A stretch of DNA of 34,391 bases. Source: Tissierellia bacterium (GTDB lineage: Bacteria; Bacillota; Clostridia; Peptostreptococcales; Acidaminobacteraceae). The notes beneath the pieces are model-generated. The model was given only the letters and a program-made list of their open reading frames with translations, had not been told where the DNA came from and ran no database searches. The position numbers and the translations under genes are program-made. The first letter of the stretch is position 1. The number at the start of each line of letters is the position of its first letter. Location of the stretch: positions 1 to 34,391 of the forward strand of contig DUVM01000010.1 of the NCBI GenBank assembly GCA_012841045.1, given 5' to 3'. Below are positions 6,773 through 15,015 of the stretch, piece after piece.

Positions 6773-8030
6773 TCGCGACCTCCTGAGCATGAGTCTCAGA
6801 AATCTCTGGAGAAGAAAACTGAGGACCTTTCTCACCCTCCTTGGCGTCATGATCGGTGCGACGTCCATTGTCATCATGCTCTCTTTAGGACTTGCCATTC
6901 AAGAGCAGCAGCAGTCCATGCTTGAGCGAATGGGTTCTTTAAGCACGATCACCGTCAGCGCCCCCGACAGTTCTTCTTCAGGCAGTGTGCGAAGAGTCTA
7001 TCTTGACGATCGAACCCTGTCGGATCTCTCGACCATTTCCGGCGTGCAGGCGGTGGCGCCGATCACCTCAGGGGATCTGACGATTCTCTCCTATGGAAAC
7101 TACCGCTCTTTTTTAAGTGTGCAGGGGATCAAACCGGAATACTTCCGAGATTTTGAGATCGACATCATTGAAGGACATGAACTGAGAAACAGCAACAAAA
7201 ACCGCGTACAAGTCATTATCCCCTCCAATGTGCGTGAACTACTGTACTCCACCACCAGAGCACAAGACGCCACCAAAGACAAGAGCTTTGATCCGCTCCG
7301 TTCTCGCTTAACGCTAGGAAGCAGAAGAAATGCTCACCTCACCTTCCCTGCGCAGGTGGTCGGTGTCTACGATTCCAACAGTTTTAGTGCGGATGTATAT
7401 ATTCTTGAAGAGGATATGAAATACCTTTTGGAGCGCTTGGGTGCGCCCGGTCCCAGCGGATCAGGTAGAGAAAGCATCTACTCTCAAATCCAAGTCAAAG
7501 TAGACGATGTGGCGAATGTGCAGAGTGTGCGAGATGAGATTACGGAGCGAGGGTACCAGACACGCTCTCTTCAGGACATCGCCGAACAGATGAATCAAGG
7601 GACCATCATCATTCAAGCGGTGCTCGGAGGCATCGGCTCCATCTCATTGATCGTCGCGGCGATAGGTATCGCCAACACCATGGTGATGAGCATCTATGAG
7701 AGAACCCGGGAAATCGGAGTCATGAAAGTCATCGGCGCCTCTGTCAGCGATGTCAGAAGAATTTTTCTTACAGAAGCAAGTCTCATCGGCCTTTTGGGAG
7801 GTGTCCTGGGCATCGCGCTAAGTATAGGGATCTCGCAGCTATTGAATTATATCTTCCGAAGCACAGAAGCCGGCATTCGCTTAGGAGCCGATGCGGTCAT
7901 CTCCATTATCCCGATTTGGCTGATCGCTCTCTCGCTTATCTTCAGTTCGCTCATCGGCCTGATGGCCGGATACTTTCCTGCAAAACGCGCGACAAAACTT
8001 TCTGCGATTGAAGCGATTAAGACGGAGTAA
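6765..8030 (+). CDS. MacB/FtsX-type ABC transporter permease
   Basis: Permease subunit (421 residues) with the four-helix MacB topology: one helix at about 21-43, a large extracellular MacB_PCD domain (about 45-275), then three helices at about 283-309, 338-361 and 379-403. The coupling-helix segment between helices 2 and 3 reads YERTREIGVMKVIGAS, a hallmark of the family. The product ends with the usual AIEAIKTE-like tail. The start overlaps the preceding gene by eight bases, so ATPase, exported protein and permease are co-translated. Together they probably form a tripartite envelope complex. Confidence 0.92.
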   Translation: MNNRDLLSMSLRNLWRRKLRTFLTLLGVMIGATSIVIMLSLGLAIQEQQQSMLERMGSLSTITVSAPDSSSSGSVRRVYLDDRTLSDLSTISGVQAVAPITSGDLTILSYGNYRSFLSVQGIKPEYFRDFEIDIIEGHELRNSNKNRVQVIIPSNVRELLYSTTRAQDATKDKSFDPLRSRLTLGSRRNAHLTFPAQVVGVYDSNSFSADVYILEEDMKYLLERLGAPGPSGSGRESIYSQIQVKVDDVANVQSVRDEITERGYQTRSLQDIAEQMNQGTIIIQAVLGGIGSISLIVAAIGIANTMVMSIYERTREIGVMKVIGASVSDVRRIFLTEASLIGLLGGVLGIALSIGISQLLNYIFRSTEAGIRLGADAVISIIPIWLIALSLIFSSLIGLMAGYFPAKRATKLSAIEAIKTE

Positions 8031-8034
8031 ACAC

Positions 8035-8063
8035 TGGTCACAACGAGAAAATCGTGATAGAAT
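8035..8063 (+). promoter_or_regulatory. probable promoter of tRNA-Val
   Basis: TGGTCA at 8035-8040, 17 bases, TAGAAT at 8058-8063, about a dozen bases before the tRNA 5' end. The match is partial (four of six in the -35 box); read-through from the permease gene is also possible because no terminator is seen between them. Confidence 0.35.
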
Positions 8064-8075
8064 ATATTTTGTCCC

Positions 8076-8152
8076 GCTGATGTAGCTCAGCCGGTTAGAG
8101 TGCCTGCCTCACATGCAGGAAGTCGGGGGTTCGAGTCCCTCCATCAGCACCA
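8076..8152 (+). tRNA. tRNA-Val (anticodon CAC)
   Basis: Complete cloverleaf of 77 bases with encoded CCA. Acceptor arms are GCTGATG (8076-8082) and CATCAGC (8142-8148), with discriminator A8149 and CCA at 8150-8152. The anticodon stem CCTGC/GCAGG encloses CTCACAT, giving anticodon CAC (reads GUG). The T-arm contains TTCGAGT. It is a single gene, not part of a tRNA cluster in this window. Confidence 0.95.
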
Positions 8153-8231
8153 TCAATATACTCAACATGTACATGCGACGTAAGCGCTATGTCATTCGTG
8201 TAGCGTTCGACCGAAGCATGGAACCCTTTTC

Positions 8232-8268
8232 AAAATTCTGGCAAGCTGCGATGCTTTCCGGAATTTTT
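8232..8268 (+). terminator. terminator downstream of tRNA-Val
   Basis: Long hairpin: arms from AAAATTCTGGCAAGC (8232-8246) and GCTTTCCGGAATTTT (8253-8267), one mismatch and one G-T pair, loop TGCGAT, ending in five T at 8264-8268. It lies 80 bases after the tRNA and only 30 bases before the next start codon, so it could also act as an attenuator. Confidence 0.7.
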
Positions 8269-8298
8269 CGCCATTAAGATTGTCTGAGAGGAAATGCC

Positions 8299-8823
8299 GT
8301 GACCGATTGGATTGATAAAGCAAAGGAAGCAGGCTTTGATGTCGCAGCGCCGCTTGATCCGCAGACATTGACCGCCAGGGAAGATGTGCGTGAGATGTGC
8401 GCCGTCGATAAATGCGGATTCTATAACAAAAACTGGACATGTCCTCCTCACTGCGGAACGCTTGAGGAGTGCCAGCACAAGATGAGAAGCTACCCAAATG
8501 GTGTCCTGCTACAGACCATCGGGCATCGAAGCAAGCCGATTGATTCAAAAGCCTACAGAGAAACGCAGCAGCGCCATATGAAGAACTTCAATGCGTTTAT
8601 TGAGGAGATTCGAAAAGAATATCCTGATGCACTTTGTCTTGGCGCGGGGGGCTGTCAGATCTGCAAGGAATGCACCTTCCCAGAGCCCTGTCGTTTCCCA
8701 AAGAAAGCCACGTCTAGCATGGAAGGCTACGGTCTCTTTGTGACACAAGTCTGTAAGGATGCAGGCCTGCCCTATTACTACGGTCCTAAAACGATCATGT
8801 ACATTGCCTGTGTGTTGTACTGA
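8299..8823 (+). CDS. DUF2284 cysteine-rich metal-binding protein
   Basis: A 174-residue soluble protein with twelve cysteines. The motifs C34-x4-C39, TCPPHC (48-52), C58 and the cluster GGCQICKECTFPEPC (C119, C122, C125, C131) suggest Fe-S or other metal binding and match the DUF2284 family, annotated as predicted metal-binding proteins of anaerobes. The start is GTG at 8299, supported by GAGAGGA six bases upstream; no ATG lies in frame nearby. It is monocistronic, bracketed by terminators. Biochemical role unknown. Confidence 0.85.
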   Translation: MTDWIDKAKEAGFDVAAPLDPQTLTAREDVREMCAVDKCGFYNKNWTCPPHCGTLEECQHKMRSYPNGVLLQTIGHRSKPIDSKAYRETQQRHMKNFNAFIEEIRKEYPDALCLGAGGCQICKECTFPEPCRFPKKATSSMEGYGLFVTQVCKDAGLPYYYGPKTIMYIACVLY

Positions 8824-8844
8824 CGAAAATGCTTACTACCTTTC

Positions 8845-8874
8845 GTGACTCGCTTTAGAGTGGGTCACTTTTTT
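8845..8874 (+). terminator. terminator after the DUF2284 gene
   Basis: Arms GTGACTC (8845-8851) and GGGTCAC (8862-8868) with one G-T pair, then six T at 8869-8874. Confidence 0.82.
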
Positions 8875-8898
8875 CTTAAACAAGGGGATGGCGAGAAC

Positions 8899-8922
8899 AA
8901 AAAACCGGTGACTTGTCACCGG
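8899..8922 (-). terminator. terminator of the pyrE-trmB-lspA-mtnN run
   Basis: On the minus strand CCGGTGAC, a two-base loop and GTCACCGG (8922-8905), followed by six T. It lies just after the mtnN stop and points against the DUF2284 terminator. Confidence 0.85.
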
Positions 8923-8943
8923 CTGAGCCTGCACTCTATCTTT

Positions 8944-9624
8944 TCATTCCTCAAGCGTCTGCACGAATCTGTTGAGAAGAGCTGCCGATCTTCTGGCAGC
9001 AATCTCTTCAAACTGATCGTATGAGACGTCCGCTTCGTGATCGGCTTCATCAGAAATCGTACGGACAATTCCAAAAGGAATTTCGTTTCTTGTGGCCACT
9101 TGGGCAATGGCAGCGCCCTCCATCTCCACACAGAGTCCGCCAAATGTCTCTGCCAGATGTTTTTTCAGCTTCAGGTCATTGACGAAGACATCTCCCGTCA
9201 CGATGCGCCCCACATGGACGCTCAGTCCCTGGTCTTTTGCCACTTTTTCCAGTCTTTTAGCCACATCCGCATCTGCTGTAAAGTGGTCTAAAAAAGGTTT
9301 GAACGCCCGCATAATGCGATGATCAAAATCATGCATGGTCGCATCGGTTGCAATCACGGTGTCCATGACATGGATATGCGGTTGAAGACTTCCGGCGATG
9401 CCGGTGTTAATAAGAAGCTCGGGAGCAAAATGATCGATCAATTGCTGTGTGACCATGGCGGCGTTGACTTTTCCCACCCCCGCCTCACAGAGAACAAGTG
9501 TATGACTTCCTTCTTCTACTAGAAAGAATACACTGTCGCCAATTGTCTTTTCTTCTATATGATCTCTGCCCTCTAGTAAATCCAACAGTTCCACTTTCAG
9601 GGCTGCAAGAACACCAATAATCAC
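8944..9624 (-). CDS. mtnN: 5'-methylthioadenosine/S-adenosylhomocysteine nucleosidase
   Basis: Cytosolic hydrolase (226 residues) that cleaves adenine from methylthioadenosine, S-adenosylhomocysteine and 5'-deoxyadenosine, recycling by-products of SAM enzymes. Seen are the general acid Glu12, the NTGIAGSL loop, the purine/ribose motif VEMEGAA and the catalytic Asp in ISDEAD. The start is GTG at 9624, whose GTGA overlaps the lspA stop by four bases, with AAGGAG upstream. Length is normal for the family. It is the last gene of the minus-strand run and the terminator follows. Confidence 0.95.
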   Translation of the reverse strand: MIIGVLAALKVELLDLLEGRDHIEEKTIGDSVFFLVEEGSHTLVLCEAGVGKVNAAMVTQQLIDHFAPELLINTGIAGSLQPHIHVMDTVIATDATMHDFDHRIMRAFKPFLDHFTADADVAKRLEKVAKDQGLSVHVGRIVTGDVFVNDLKLKKHLAETFGGLCVEMEGAAIAQVATRNEIPFGIVRTISDEADHEADVSYDQFEEIAARRSAALLNRFVQTLEE

Positions 9625-10076
9625 TGCAAAAACTCCTTATCATATGCGAGAAATCCGAGAATCAAAAGAACGACTCCCACGGTGATAAAACTGTCCGCCA
9701 CGTTAAAAATCGCAAAACGAATCAATCGAAAATCAAAGAAGTCTACCACCGCTCCGTAAAACAGGCGGTCAAATCCATTTCCGATAGCCCCGCCGAGGAT
9801 AAAGGCAAGTCCGAGCCTCGATGGTTTACTGAGCGTCTTGCTGTAACGCACCATGTAGATAATCAGAGCAATGCTGATCGCCACGGAAAAAAGCCCAAGA
9901 AGCGTCGTCTTTCCGCTTAAGATACTAAAAGCCGCCCCGGTGTTCGTGTGATAACTTAAGTGAAACACCCCGTCCCAAAGAGGGACGGAGCCTACAGGGG
10001 CAAGCCACGCCATCGCCGCCATCTTCGTCACTCGATCGAGGAGGATCACAGAAAGAACGATTAATACCTCCATCAT
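9621..10076 (-). CDS. lspA: lipoprotein signal peptidase (signal peptidase II)
   Basis: Membrane aspartyl protease that removes the signal peptide of diacylated prolipoproteins. The 151-residue product has four hydrophobic helices and the family signatures: DRVTK near the N-terminus, NTGAAFSI (45-52), GNGFDRLFYGAVVDFF with Asp112, and FNVADSF with Asp128, the catalytic pair. Two ATGs stand in tandem at 10076 and 10073; the first overlaps the trmB stop. Likely clients in this window are the glycosidase-like lipoprotein (11303) and ZnuA (28245). Confidence 0.97.
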   Translation of the reverse strand: MMEVLIVLSVILLDRVTKMAAMAWLAPVGSVPLWDGVFHLSYHTNTGAAFSILSGKTTLLGLFSVAISIALIIYMVRYSKTLSKPSRLGLAFILGGAIGNGFDRLFYGAVVDFFDFRLIRFAIFNVADSFITVGVVLLILGFLAYDKEFLQ

Positions 10077-10714
10077 AACTTCACCTTCTTGGAGTGATAT
10101 CTCAACGCGTAGATCGGATGACCTTCCGCAGTAAATCTCTCTTCATATTCCGTTTGGATATTGTCCTCATAGGCAGGGGACTGAGCAATGTCCAGCGTCA
10201 CATCTTCAAGCATATGCCCTGTCTGTGAGATTTCTTCAATGGAAAAGGCAAACAGTGTCTTTGAGTCGGTTTTTAATTGCACCATCGAATGCTCCTGAAG
10301 CCACCTGTCGTTTCGCTCAAGATATCCTCTGTGTGTCAGTCGGCGCTTTCTATTCTTCTTCTTTGGCCAAGGATCTGAAAAGTTCAGATACAAGCCGCTG
10401 AGTGAGCTTTCTTGAATCACGTCATCTAGGTCTTCGACATTTGCTCGCAGATAGCGCAGATTCGTCTCTCCTTCGACTTTTTCCATCGCCTGAATGAGGA
10501 CAGAGTCGACTCGTTCCACGCCTAAAAAATTCAACTCCGGCTGGCGTCTGGCCATCATCAGGATAAACTCTCCTCTGCCTGTGCCAAATTCCGCTACCAC
10601 CGGTTGTTGATTGCCAAAAATATCAGCGAAGACAAGTGGCTTGGGTTCAAGCAAAAGACCTCCCCGAAACCGCTCCATTCGCTGCTCCAGATTTTTTACT
10701 TTTCTCAGTCGCAT
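10073..10714 (-). CDS. trmB: tRNA (guanine-N7-)-methyltransferase
   Basis: SAM-dependent enzyme that methylates G46 of tRNA. The product is 213 residues, the size of the Bacillus enzyme. It starts MRLRKVKN, a typical TrmB N-terminus, and carries the SAM loop EFGTGRGEF, the FSDPWPKKKNRKRR substrate motif and a C-terminal TEYE. Start 10714 is preferred over the ATG at 10744 because of this N-terminus and the TGATG overlap with the pyrE stop; AAGGA lies about ten bases upstream. It is co-translated with pyrE and lspA. Confidence 0.95.
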   Translation of the reverse strand: MRLRKVKNLEQRMERFRGGLLLEPKPLVFADIFGNQQPVVAEFGTGRGEFILMMARRQPELNFLGVERVDSVLIQAMEKVEGETNLRYLRANVEDLDDVIQESSLSGLYLNFSDPWPKKKNRKRRLTHRGYLERNDRWLQEHSMVQLKTDSKTLFAFSIEEISQTGHMLEDVTLDIAQSPAYEDNIQTEYEERFTAEGHPIYALRYHSKKVKL

Positions 10715-11337
10715 CAGGTAAACATCCTTGGGTTCTGTGACCACTGGGACAGAAGCAGGGCGTCCTCATCGGAGACAAGGCCTCTTTCCTGAGCAAGCGT
10801 CAGCACTTCGGCATAATCGGTCAGAGACCAGACGGGAATGCCTTCTCGCTCAAAAGCCTCCGTGGCCTCCGAAAACCCATAAGTAAATATGCTTAGCACG
10901 CAGACGACCTCAGCGCCTGCTACTTGCAACGCCTTGGCAGCCTTCAGTGAACTTCCGCCGGTGCTGATCAAGTCTTCTACCAATACGACTCGATCGCCCT
11001 TAATAACAATGCCTTCGATCTGTTCGCCTTTTCCGTGGTCTTTTGCCCCGGAACGGACATAGGCCATGGGAAGGTCGAGTTTCTGCGAGAGATAGGCTGC
11101 ATGGGCAATCCCCGCTGTCGCCGTTCCCACAATGGCGTCGACGTCTCCCAAGTCCTTTACCTTCTCGGCAAAAGCTTCTGCTATGGCATCGCGTACGACT
11201 GGAAAACTCATCGTCAGGCGATTGTCACAGTAGATAGGCGAGCGGATACCGCTGGCCCAAGTAAATAAATTGTCCTTGTCACGGATGATCAGCGCGCCGA
11301 TATCAAGGAGATGCTGGGCGATCTTTCTGTAAGTCAT
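10714..11337 (-). CDS. pyrE: orotate phosphoribosyltransferase
   Basis: Pyrimidine synthesis enzyme that joins orotate and PRPP to give OMP. The 207-residue product has the PRPP-binding motif VVLVEDLISTGGS, the catalytic loop region RSGAKDHGKGEQIEG, and the N-terminal substrate segment NLFTWASGIRSPIY. It stands apart from other pyr genes in this window. Its first 35 bases overlap the end of the upstream lipoprotein gene in another frame, which implies translational coupling. Confidence 0.95.
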   Translation of the reverse strand: MTYRKIAQHLLDIGALIIRDKDNLFTWASGIRSPIYCDNRLTMSFPVVRDAIAEAFAEKVKDLGDVDAIVGTATAGIAHAAYLSQKLDLPMAYVRSGAKDHGKGEQIEGIVIKGDRVVLVEDLISTGGSSLKAAKALQVAGAEVVCVLSIFTYGFSEATEAFEREGIPVWSLTDYAEVLTLAQERGLVSDEDALLLSQWSQNPRMFT

Positions 11338-12685
11338 TTAGTCCTCCCAATTTGTAGTGTCCGTCAGGATTCCAGAGCATGTACTCATAGATGCCAAGGT
11401 CGTGAAGCGCTCTCACCTGTTCAGCCACCTCTTCTTCATTAAAGTCAATGAAAGCATCATATGCTTGAAGCCAAGGTCTGATAAGTCCCGGCGTCTGGAT
11501 GTTCGCATTTCTTTCAAGCGCATACTCCGTAGAGCGTTTAATCACCTCATAAGGTTCCCTCCACGGTCTGTCTAAACCCAAGTTTCCTGAGGTGTATAGG
11601 CTTGGATAGAGCATCGGACAGATGATGTCACTGACGGCACTCATCGCCTCCCAGTGTTGTCCAATGCCCTCGTCTGTAATCGAGACAGCGGACCAGCCAA
11701 ATATATCAGAACCTATCAACGCATTTCTGTCATTGAGATTATTCTGTGCGTACATGATGAATTTTTGAATCGCTGTCACTCTGTTCTCCTCTTCCGGACT
11801 TCTGAGATCTATGACGGTGCCGTAAGATACGGGAAAGCGAACATAGTCGTATTGAATCTCATCAAAGCCGTATGCCAGCGCTTCATTGCTAAGTTTTACG
11901 ATGTACTGCCACATCTGTCGGCTATGGGGAGATACCCAGTACCCTTCGTCGGAGTAAAAAAGATCCCCCGAGCTGTCGACCACTGACTGATCCGGGTATT
12001 GTGAGGCGTACTGGTTGGACTTAAAGACAACGATGCGGGCGATCAAGCGAAGCCCGCGCTCCTTGAACTTTGCGATGAATTCCTCTGGGTTATCAAGTAG
12101 AGGGTAGGAAGCGTCCGGGAGCGTCTCATCCACAGCTTTTGACGGAAAGAGAATTTGATCATAGTCATCCTTATAATCGATCACGACCGTATTGATGACG
12201 GATCCTTCTAGACGGTCTAGGAACACATCGACATTTTTCAGTTGCAAACCCGGCATATAGACTGCCCGCACAGGGACGTATTCTCGATAAGGTCTGTTTT
12301 TTTCCGCATACATCCCATATTCTACCCCTTCGTATTCATTGCTGATATACGAAGAAAAACTCTTACTTAAATACGAGCGGTCGACATAGCCTTGATTTCC
12401 GGCATAATCCTCTACAAAAGAGCGCTGCACACCTTTTCGCACAAGAAAAACTCTTTCCTGAAAAAAGAGTGGGCGAATCACTTCTCCCGATTCATCGATC
12501 AGTTTTGCATCTTCTCCCTGAATAAAGAAATAATCTTTCGGAAGCTCATCAATTTGCACCTCGATGGTCTCCGGTGCAGATGCCTTAGCGGAAGAAATTG
12601 GCAGGGCTTTTTCCGACTGAGCGCCTAAGCAACCCGTCAGAAAAAGAACCCCTGCCATGATGATCCATAGACAGCGCCTTCGCAT
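11303..12685 (-). CDS. lipoprotein with putative glycoside hydrolase domain (DUF4015 type)
   Basis: A 460-residue lipoprotein: basic N-terminus, hydrophobic core and lipobox LTGC with Cys19. An SH3-like beta region follows (about 45-110). The C-terminal domain from about 125 is a TIM-barrel-like putative glycosidase with VRAVYMPGLQ, VVIDYKDDYDQI, FDEIQYDYVRFP and DIICPMLYPS, the pattern of DUF4015 proteins. The acidic residues of DEIQYDYVRFP are the likely active site. The start at 12685 follows the nitroreductase stop by two bases. An upstream extension of the frame to 12919 lies inside the nitroreductase gene and is rejected. An extracellular role on wall or capsule glycans is inference; the SH3-like part is less certain. 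Confidence 0.85.
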   Translation of the reverse strand: MRRRCLWIIMAGVLFLTGCLGAQSEKALPISSAKASAPETIEVQIDELPKDYFFIQGEDAKLIDESGEVIRPLFFQERVFLVRKGVQRSFVEDYAGNQGYVDRSYLSKSFSSYISNEYEGVEYGMYAEKNRPYREYVPVRAVYMPGLQLKNVDVFLDRLEGSVINTVVIDYKDDYDQILFPSKAVDETLPDASYPLLDNPEEFIAKFKERGLRLIARIVVFKSNQYASQYPDQSVVDSSGDLFYSDEGYWVSPHSRQMWQYIVKLSNEALAYGFDEIQYDYVRFPVSYGTVIDLRSPEEENRVTAIQKFIMYAQNNLNDRNALIGSDIFGWSAVSITDEGIGQHWEAMSAVSDIICPMLYPSLYTSGNLGLDRPWREPYEVIKRSTEYALERNANIQTPGLIRPWLQAYDAFIDFNEEEVAEQVRALHDLGIYEYMLWNPDGHYKLGGLNDLQKDRPASP

Positions 12686-12687
12686 AA

Positions 12688-13569
12688 TTATTCCGATACG
12701 TACTTTCCTGCAAGTATATAGTTCGACGGGACATCTGCCTGGGCATCCATGAGCCAGTGCCCACGAAAGCCCATCCCATGCATGGCGAGTTGGAAGAAAT
12801 ACATGGCGATTCCGCCTTCCAGATGGTCGGCAAGTTGCTCGACTTCTCCCATCTGTTGCACCGCCATGACAATGTCGTTGTCCTGGAGAATAAATCTCCA
12901 CGGGCGGCGATTTCCCCAAGAAGGAGCATATTTCATATAATGATAGATTTCAAGATAGCCTCTTCGCACCAACTCGTCTGAATCTGCGACCTTGCCCCAG
13001 TTATCCGTATAGACGACCGGACCTGCGGGTTGACGCGTGTCTTTTTCATACTCAAAGCTGAAATCAGCATACCCTTTTTCTGAATAGGGCGATTTCGACG
13101 CTTTGATGCCGCTGAAGAGTTTTTCAAAGAACTTGTCTTCTCTCGGGTAGCCAAGGGCAATCAGCGCAACCACTTCTTTCTCCGATTCAAGCTGCAGTTT
13201 TTCTTTCACCGCATCCGAGGAGTCGACACTCACCCAGCACGTTCCGATGCCTTCGTTCATCAGACGAAGAATCAAGCTCTGTCCGATAAACCCTGCCTCG
13301 CGATAGCCCACGCCATCTGGACGGCTCAAAATGATCAGATAATGAGGAGCTTGGATCATGCGGCCGTGATAGCCTGCTACGCCCACCAGGAGCTCAGCGA
13401 TCTGTTCTCCATCTTCTAGAAAGAGCAGCTCCACATTTCCATCGTCTTCTAGTGGATATGGACGCTCCAGAAGAGAAAGGATCAGCTGGTGGTCTTCTCT
13501 GCTGAGTTTCTTATTCTGGTATTCGCGAACTGATTTTATCTTTTCCATTAATTCTATCTTATTCATCAT
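12688..13569 (-). CDS. TM1586-type putative nitroreductase
   Basis: A 293-residue protein made of two half-nitroreductase modules in one chain. The first (about 1-150) has the SVREYQNKKLS entry and GQSLILRLMNEGIGTCW. The second (about 185-293) has the NRRPWRF motif and the matching helix of the FMN fold. This is the layout of the putative TM nitroreductase family, whose substrate is unknown. Start: two tandem ATGs at 13569 and 13566 after AAGGAGG; the second gives better spacing. It opens the minus-strand run to mtnN, two bases ahead of the lipoprotein gene. Confidence 0.82.
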   Translation of the reverse strand: MMNKIELMEKIKSVREYQNKKLSREDHQLILSLLERPYPLEDDGNVELLFLEDGEQIAELLVGVAGYHGRMIQAPHYLIILSRPDGVGYREAGFIGQSLILRLMNEGIGTCWVSVDSSDAVKEKLQLESEKEVVALIALGYPREDKFFEKLFSGIKASKSPYSEKGYADFSFEYEKDTRQPAGPVVYTDNWGKVADSDELVRRGYLEIYHYMKYAPSWGNRRPWRFILQDNDIVMAVQQMGEVEQLADHLEGGIAMYFFQLAMHGMGFRGHWLMDAQADVPSNYILAGKYVSE

Positions 13570-13583
13570 GCACCTCCTTTTTC

Positions 13584-13612
13584 ATTATATGCGAAGGATA
13601 AGTCCAATACAA
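13584..13612 (-). promoter_or_regulatory. promoter of the nitroreductase-to-mtnN run
   Basis: On the minus strand a perfect TATAAT (13589-13584) with TTGTAT (13612-13607) 17 bases upstream. The leader is short and holds AAGGAGG. Confidence 0.6.
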
Positions 13613-13701
13613 GAAAGGATACCTTAATTATAGACGGGATTGCTTCTGAAAAGTCTCACATATTCCCCCAATAAATGGTACACTCATTAATGGAGGTTTT
13701 T

Positions 13702-15015
13702 ATGACGATTACAGCCTACGGTGCCGCCAATGAAGTCACCGGATCTCAATATTTAGTTGAATCAGACGGGGTGAAGTTCCTCGTCGACCTTGGCCTTTTC
13801 CAGGGAAATGTCCGTCTGGAGATGAAGAACAGAGAGCCTCTGCCCTATCATCCTTCCGATCTGGACTTTGTGTTGTTGACACATGCACATATCGATCACT
13901 CCGGCCGCCTGCCCCTACTAAAAGACTTCAGTGGCCGGGTGTATATGACCCATGACACGTTTCGCTTAGTTGAACCGCTTCTGCGAGACAGTGCCTCGAT
14001 CCAGGAGAAAAGTTCCTCTCCTCTCTACTCTGCAGCAGATGTCGAGCATCTGCTCTCCCGTGTCGTGCTCGTGCCCTTTCATCAAGAGCAGCAGGACTCC
14101 GGTATTCGCTTTCGTTTTTTGCCTAACGGTCATCTGATGGGCAGTGCTTTTTTGCATGTGGAGACGCCCTCTAAGAGCCTTGTCTTCAGCGGAGACTTAG
14201 GGCGCTATGACTCCATGCTATATCCTGATCCCACGCCGATGCCTGCCTGTGATGTTTTGGTCAGCGAGACCACCTACGCGACGACCACGCATCGACCGGT
14301 CAAGGAAGCCTTTGAAGAACTCTTCGACCTGATTCAGCGCTGCTTCGAGCACGATCGCACCGTCTTGATCCCCGCATTTGCCGTCGGGAGAACGTCCGAG
14401 ATTCTCTACGGGCTTCATCTGCTCGCCAGAGAGCAGAAGAAACTCAACGAATTTTACCGCATCCCCATTTACGTCGATTCTCCTCTTGGCATCACAGGAA
14501 GAGAGCTGTACCTGCGCGGTTATGAGACAATGAATGCGACGTTTGACCCGCAGCTTCTTGAGATGCCCAATCTCACCATTGTCTCGGGCAAAGAGAGTTA
14601 CGCTCTTGACCGTGATCCTGCCCCCAAAGTAATCATCTCTTCTAGCGGGATGGTGCAAGGAGGACACATTATCCACCATATGCGTGCCTATTTAGCGCAG
14701 AGAAATGCCACCATTATCTTTGTCGGCTATCAAGGAGAAGAGACCAACGGCCGAAAGATTCAAAATAAAGAAGATCCCATCATCCTCGATAGAGAACGGC
14801 TCAAGATTCGTGCAAAAGTCTTCACGATTGACGGCTTTTCCGGTCATGCCGACAGAGAAGATCTCCGCCTTTGGATGGAGAGTTCTCCTCGTATCGGAGA
14901 AGTCTTCCTCACGCACGGTGAAGAAGATACCATTGCCAATTACTATGATGAACTGCGCAGCAGGGGAATGAACGTGCGCGTATTGCAGGAAGCCATTCCT
15001 GCCGAGATCCAATGA
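13702..15015 (+). CDS. MBL-fold beta-CASP RNase/metallo-hydrolase (RNA exonuclease-like, COG1236)
   Basis: A 437-residue cytosolic metallo-beta-lactamase-fold protein of the Ysh1/CPSF-73-like class, predicted to act on RNA. Two zinc sites are supported by HAHIDH (61-66), the later GHLMGSAFLHV and FSGDLGR segments, and the beta-CASP motifs: DSPLG, ISSSGMVQGG, DGFSGHADR and FLTHGEE near the C-terminus. The start at 13702 has TGGAGG five bases upstream; an in-frame ATG at 13675 lacks one. It overlaps the MATE gene by four bases (ATGA). The specific substrate is unknown. Confidence 0.9.
   Translation: MTITAYGAANEVTGSQYLVESDGVKFLVDLGLFQGNVRLEMKNREPLPYHPSDLDFVLLTHAHIDHSGRLPLLKDFSGRVYMTHDTFRLVEPLLRDSASIQEKSSSPLYSAADVEHLLSRVVLVPFHQEQQDSGIRFRFLPNGHLMGSAFLHVETPSKSLVFSGDLGRYDSMLYPDPTPMPACDVLVSETTYATTTHRPVKEAFEELFDLIQRCFEHDRTVLIPAFAVGRTSEILYGLHLLAREQKKLNEFYRIPIYVDSPLGITGRELYLRGYETMNATFDPQLLEMPNLTIVSGKESYALDRDPAPKVIISSSGMVQGGHIIHHMRAYLAQRNATIIFVGYQGEETNGRKIQNKEDPIILDRERLKIRAKVFTIDGFSGHADREDLRLWMESSPRIGEVFLTHGEEDTIANYYDELRSRGMNVRVLQEAIPAEIQ

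Noticed and set aside
12686-12919. Upstream extension of the lipoprotein gene into the nitroreductase gene
   Set aside because: It would bury the signal peptide and lipobox 78 residues inside the chain; the ATG at 12685 gives a proper lipoprotein N-terminus.
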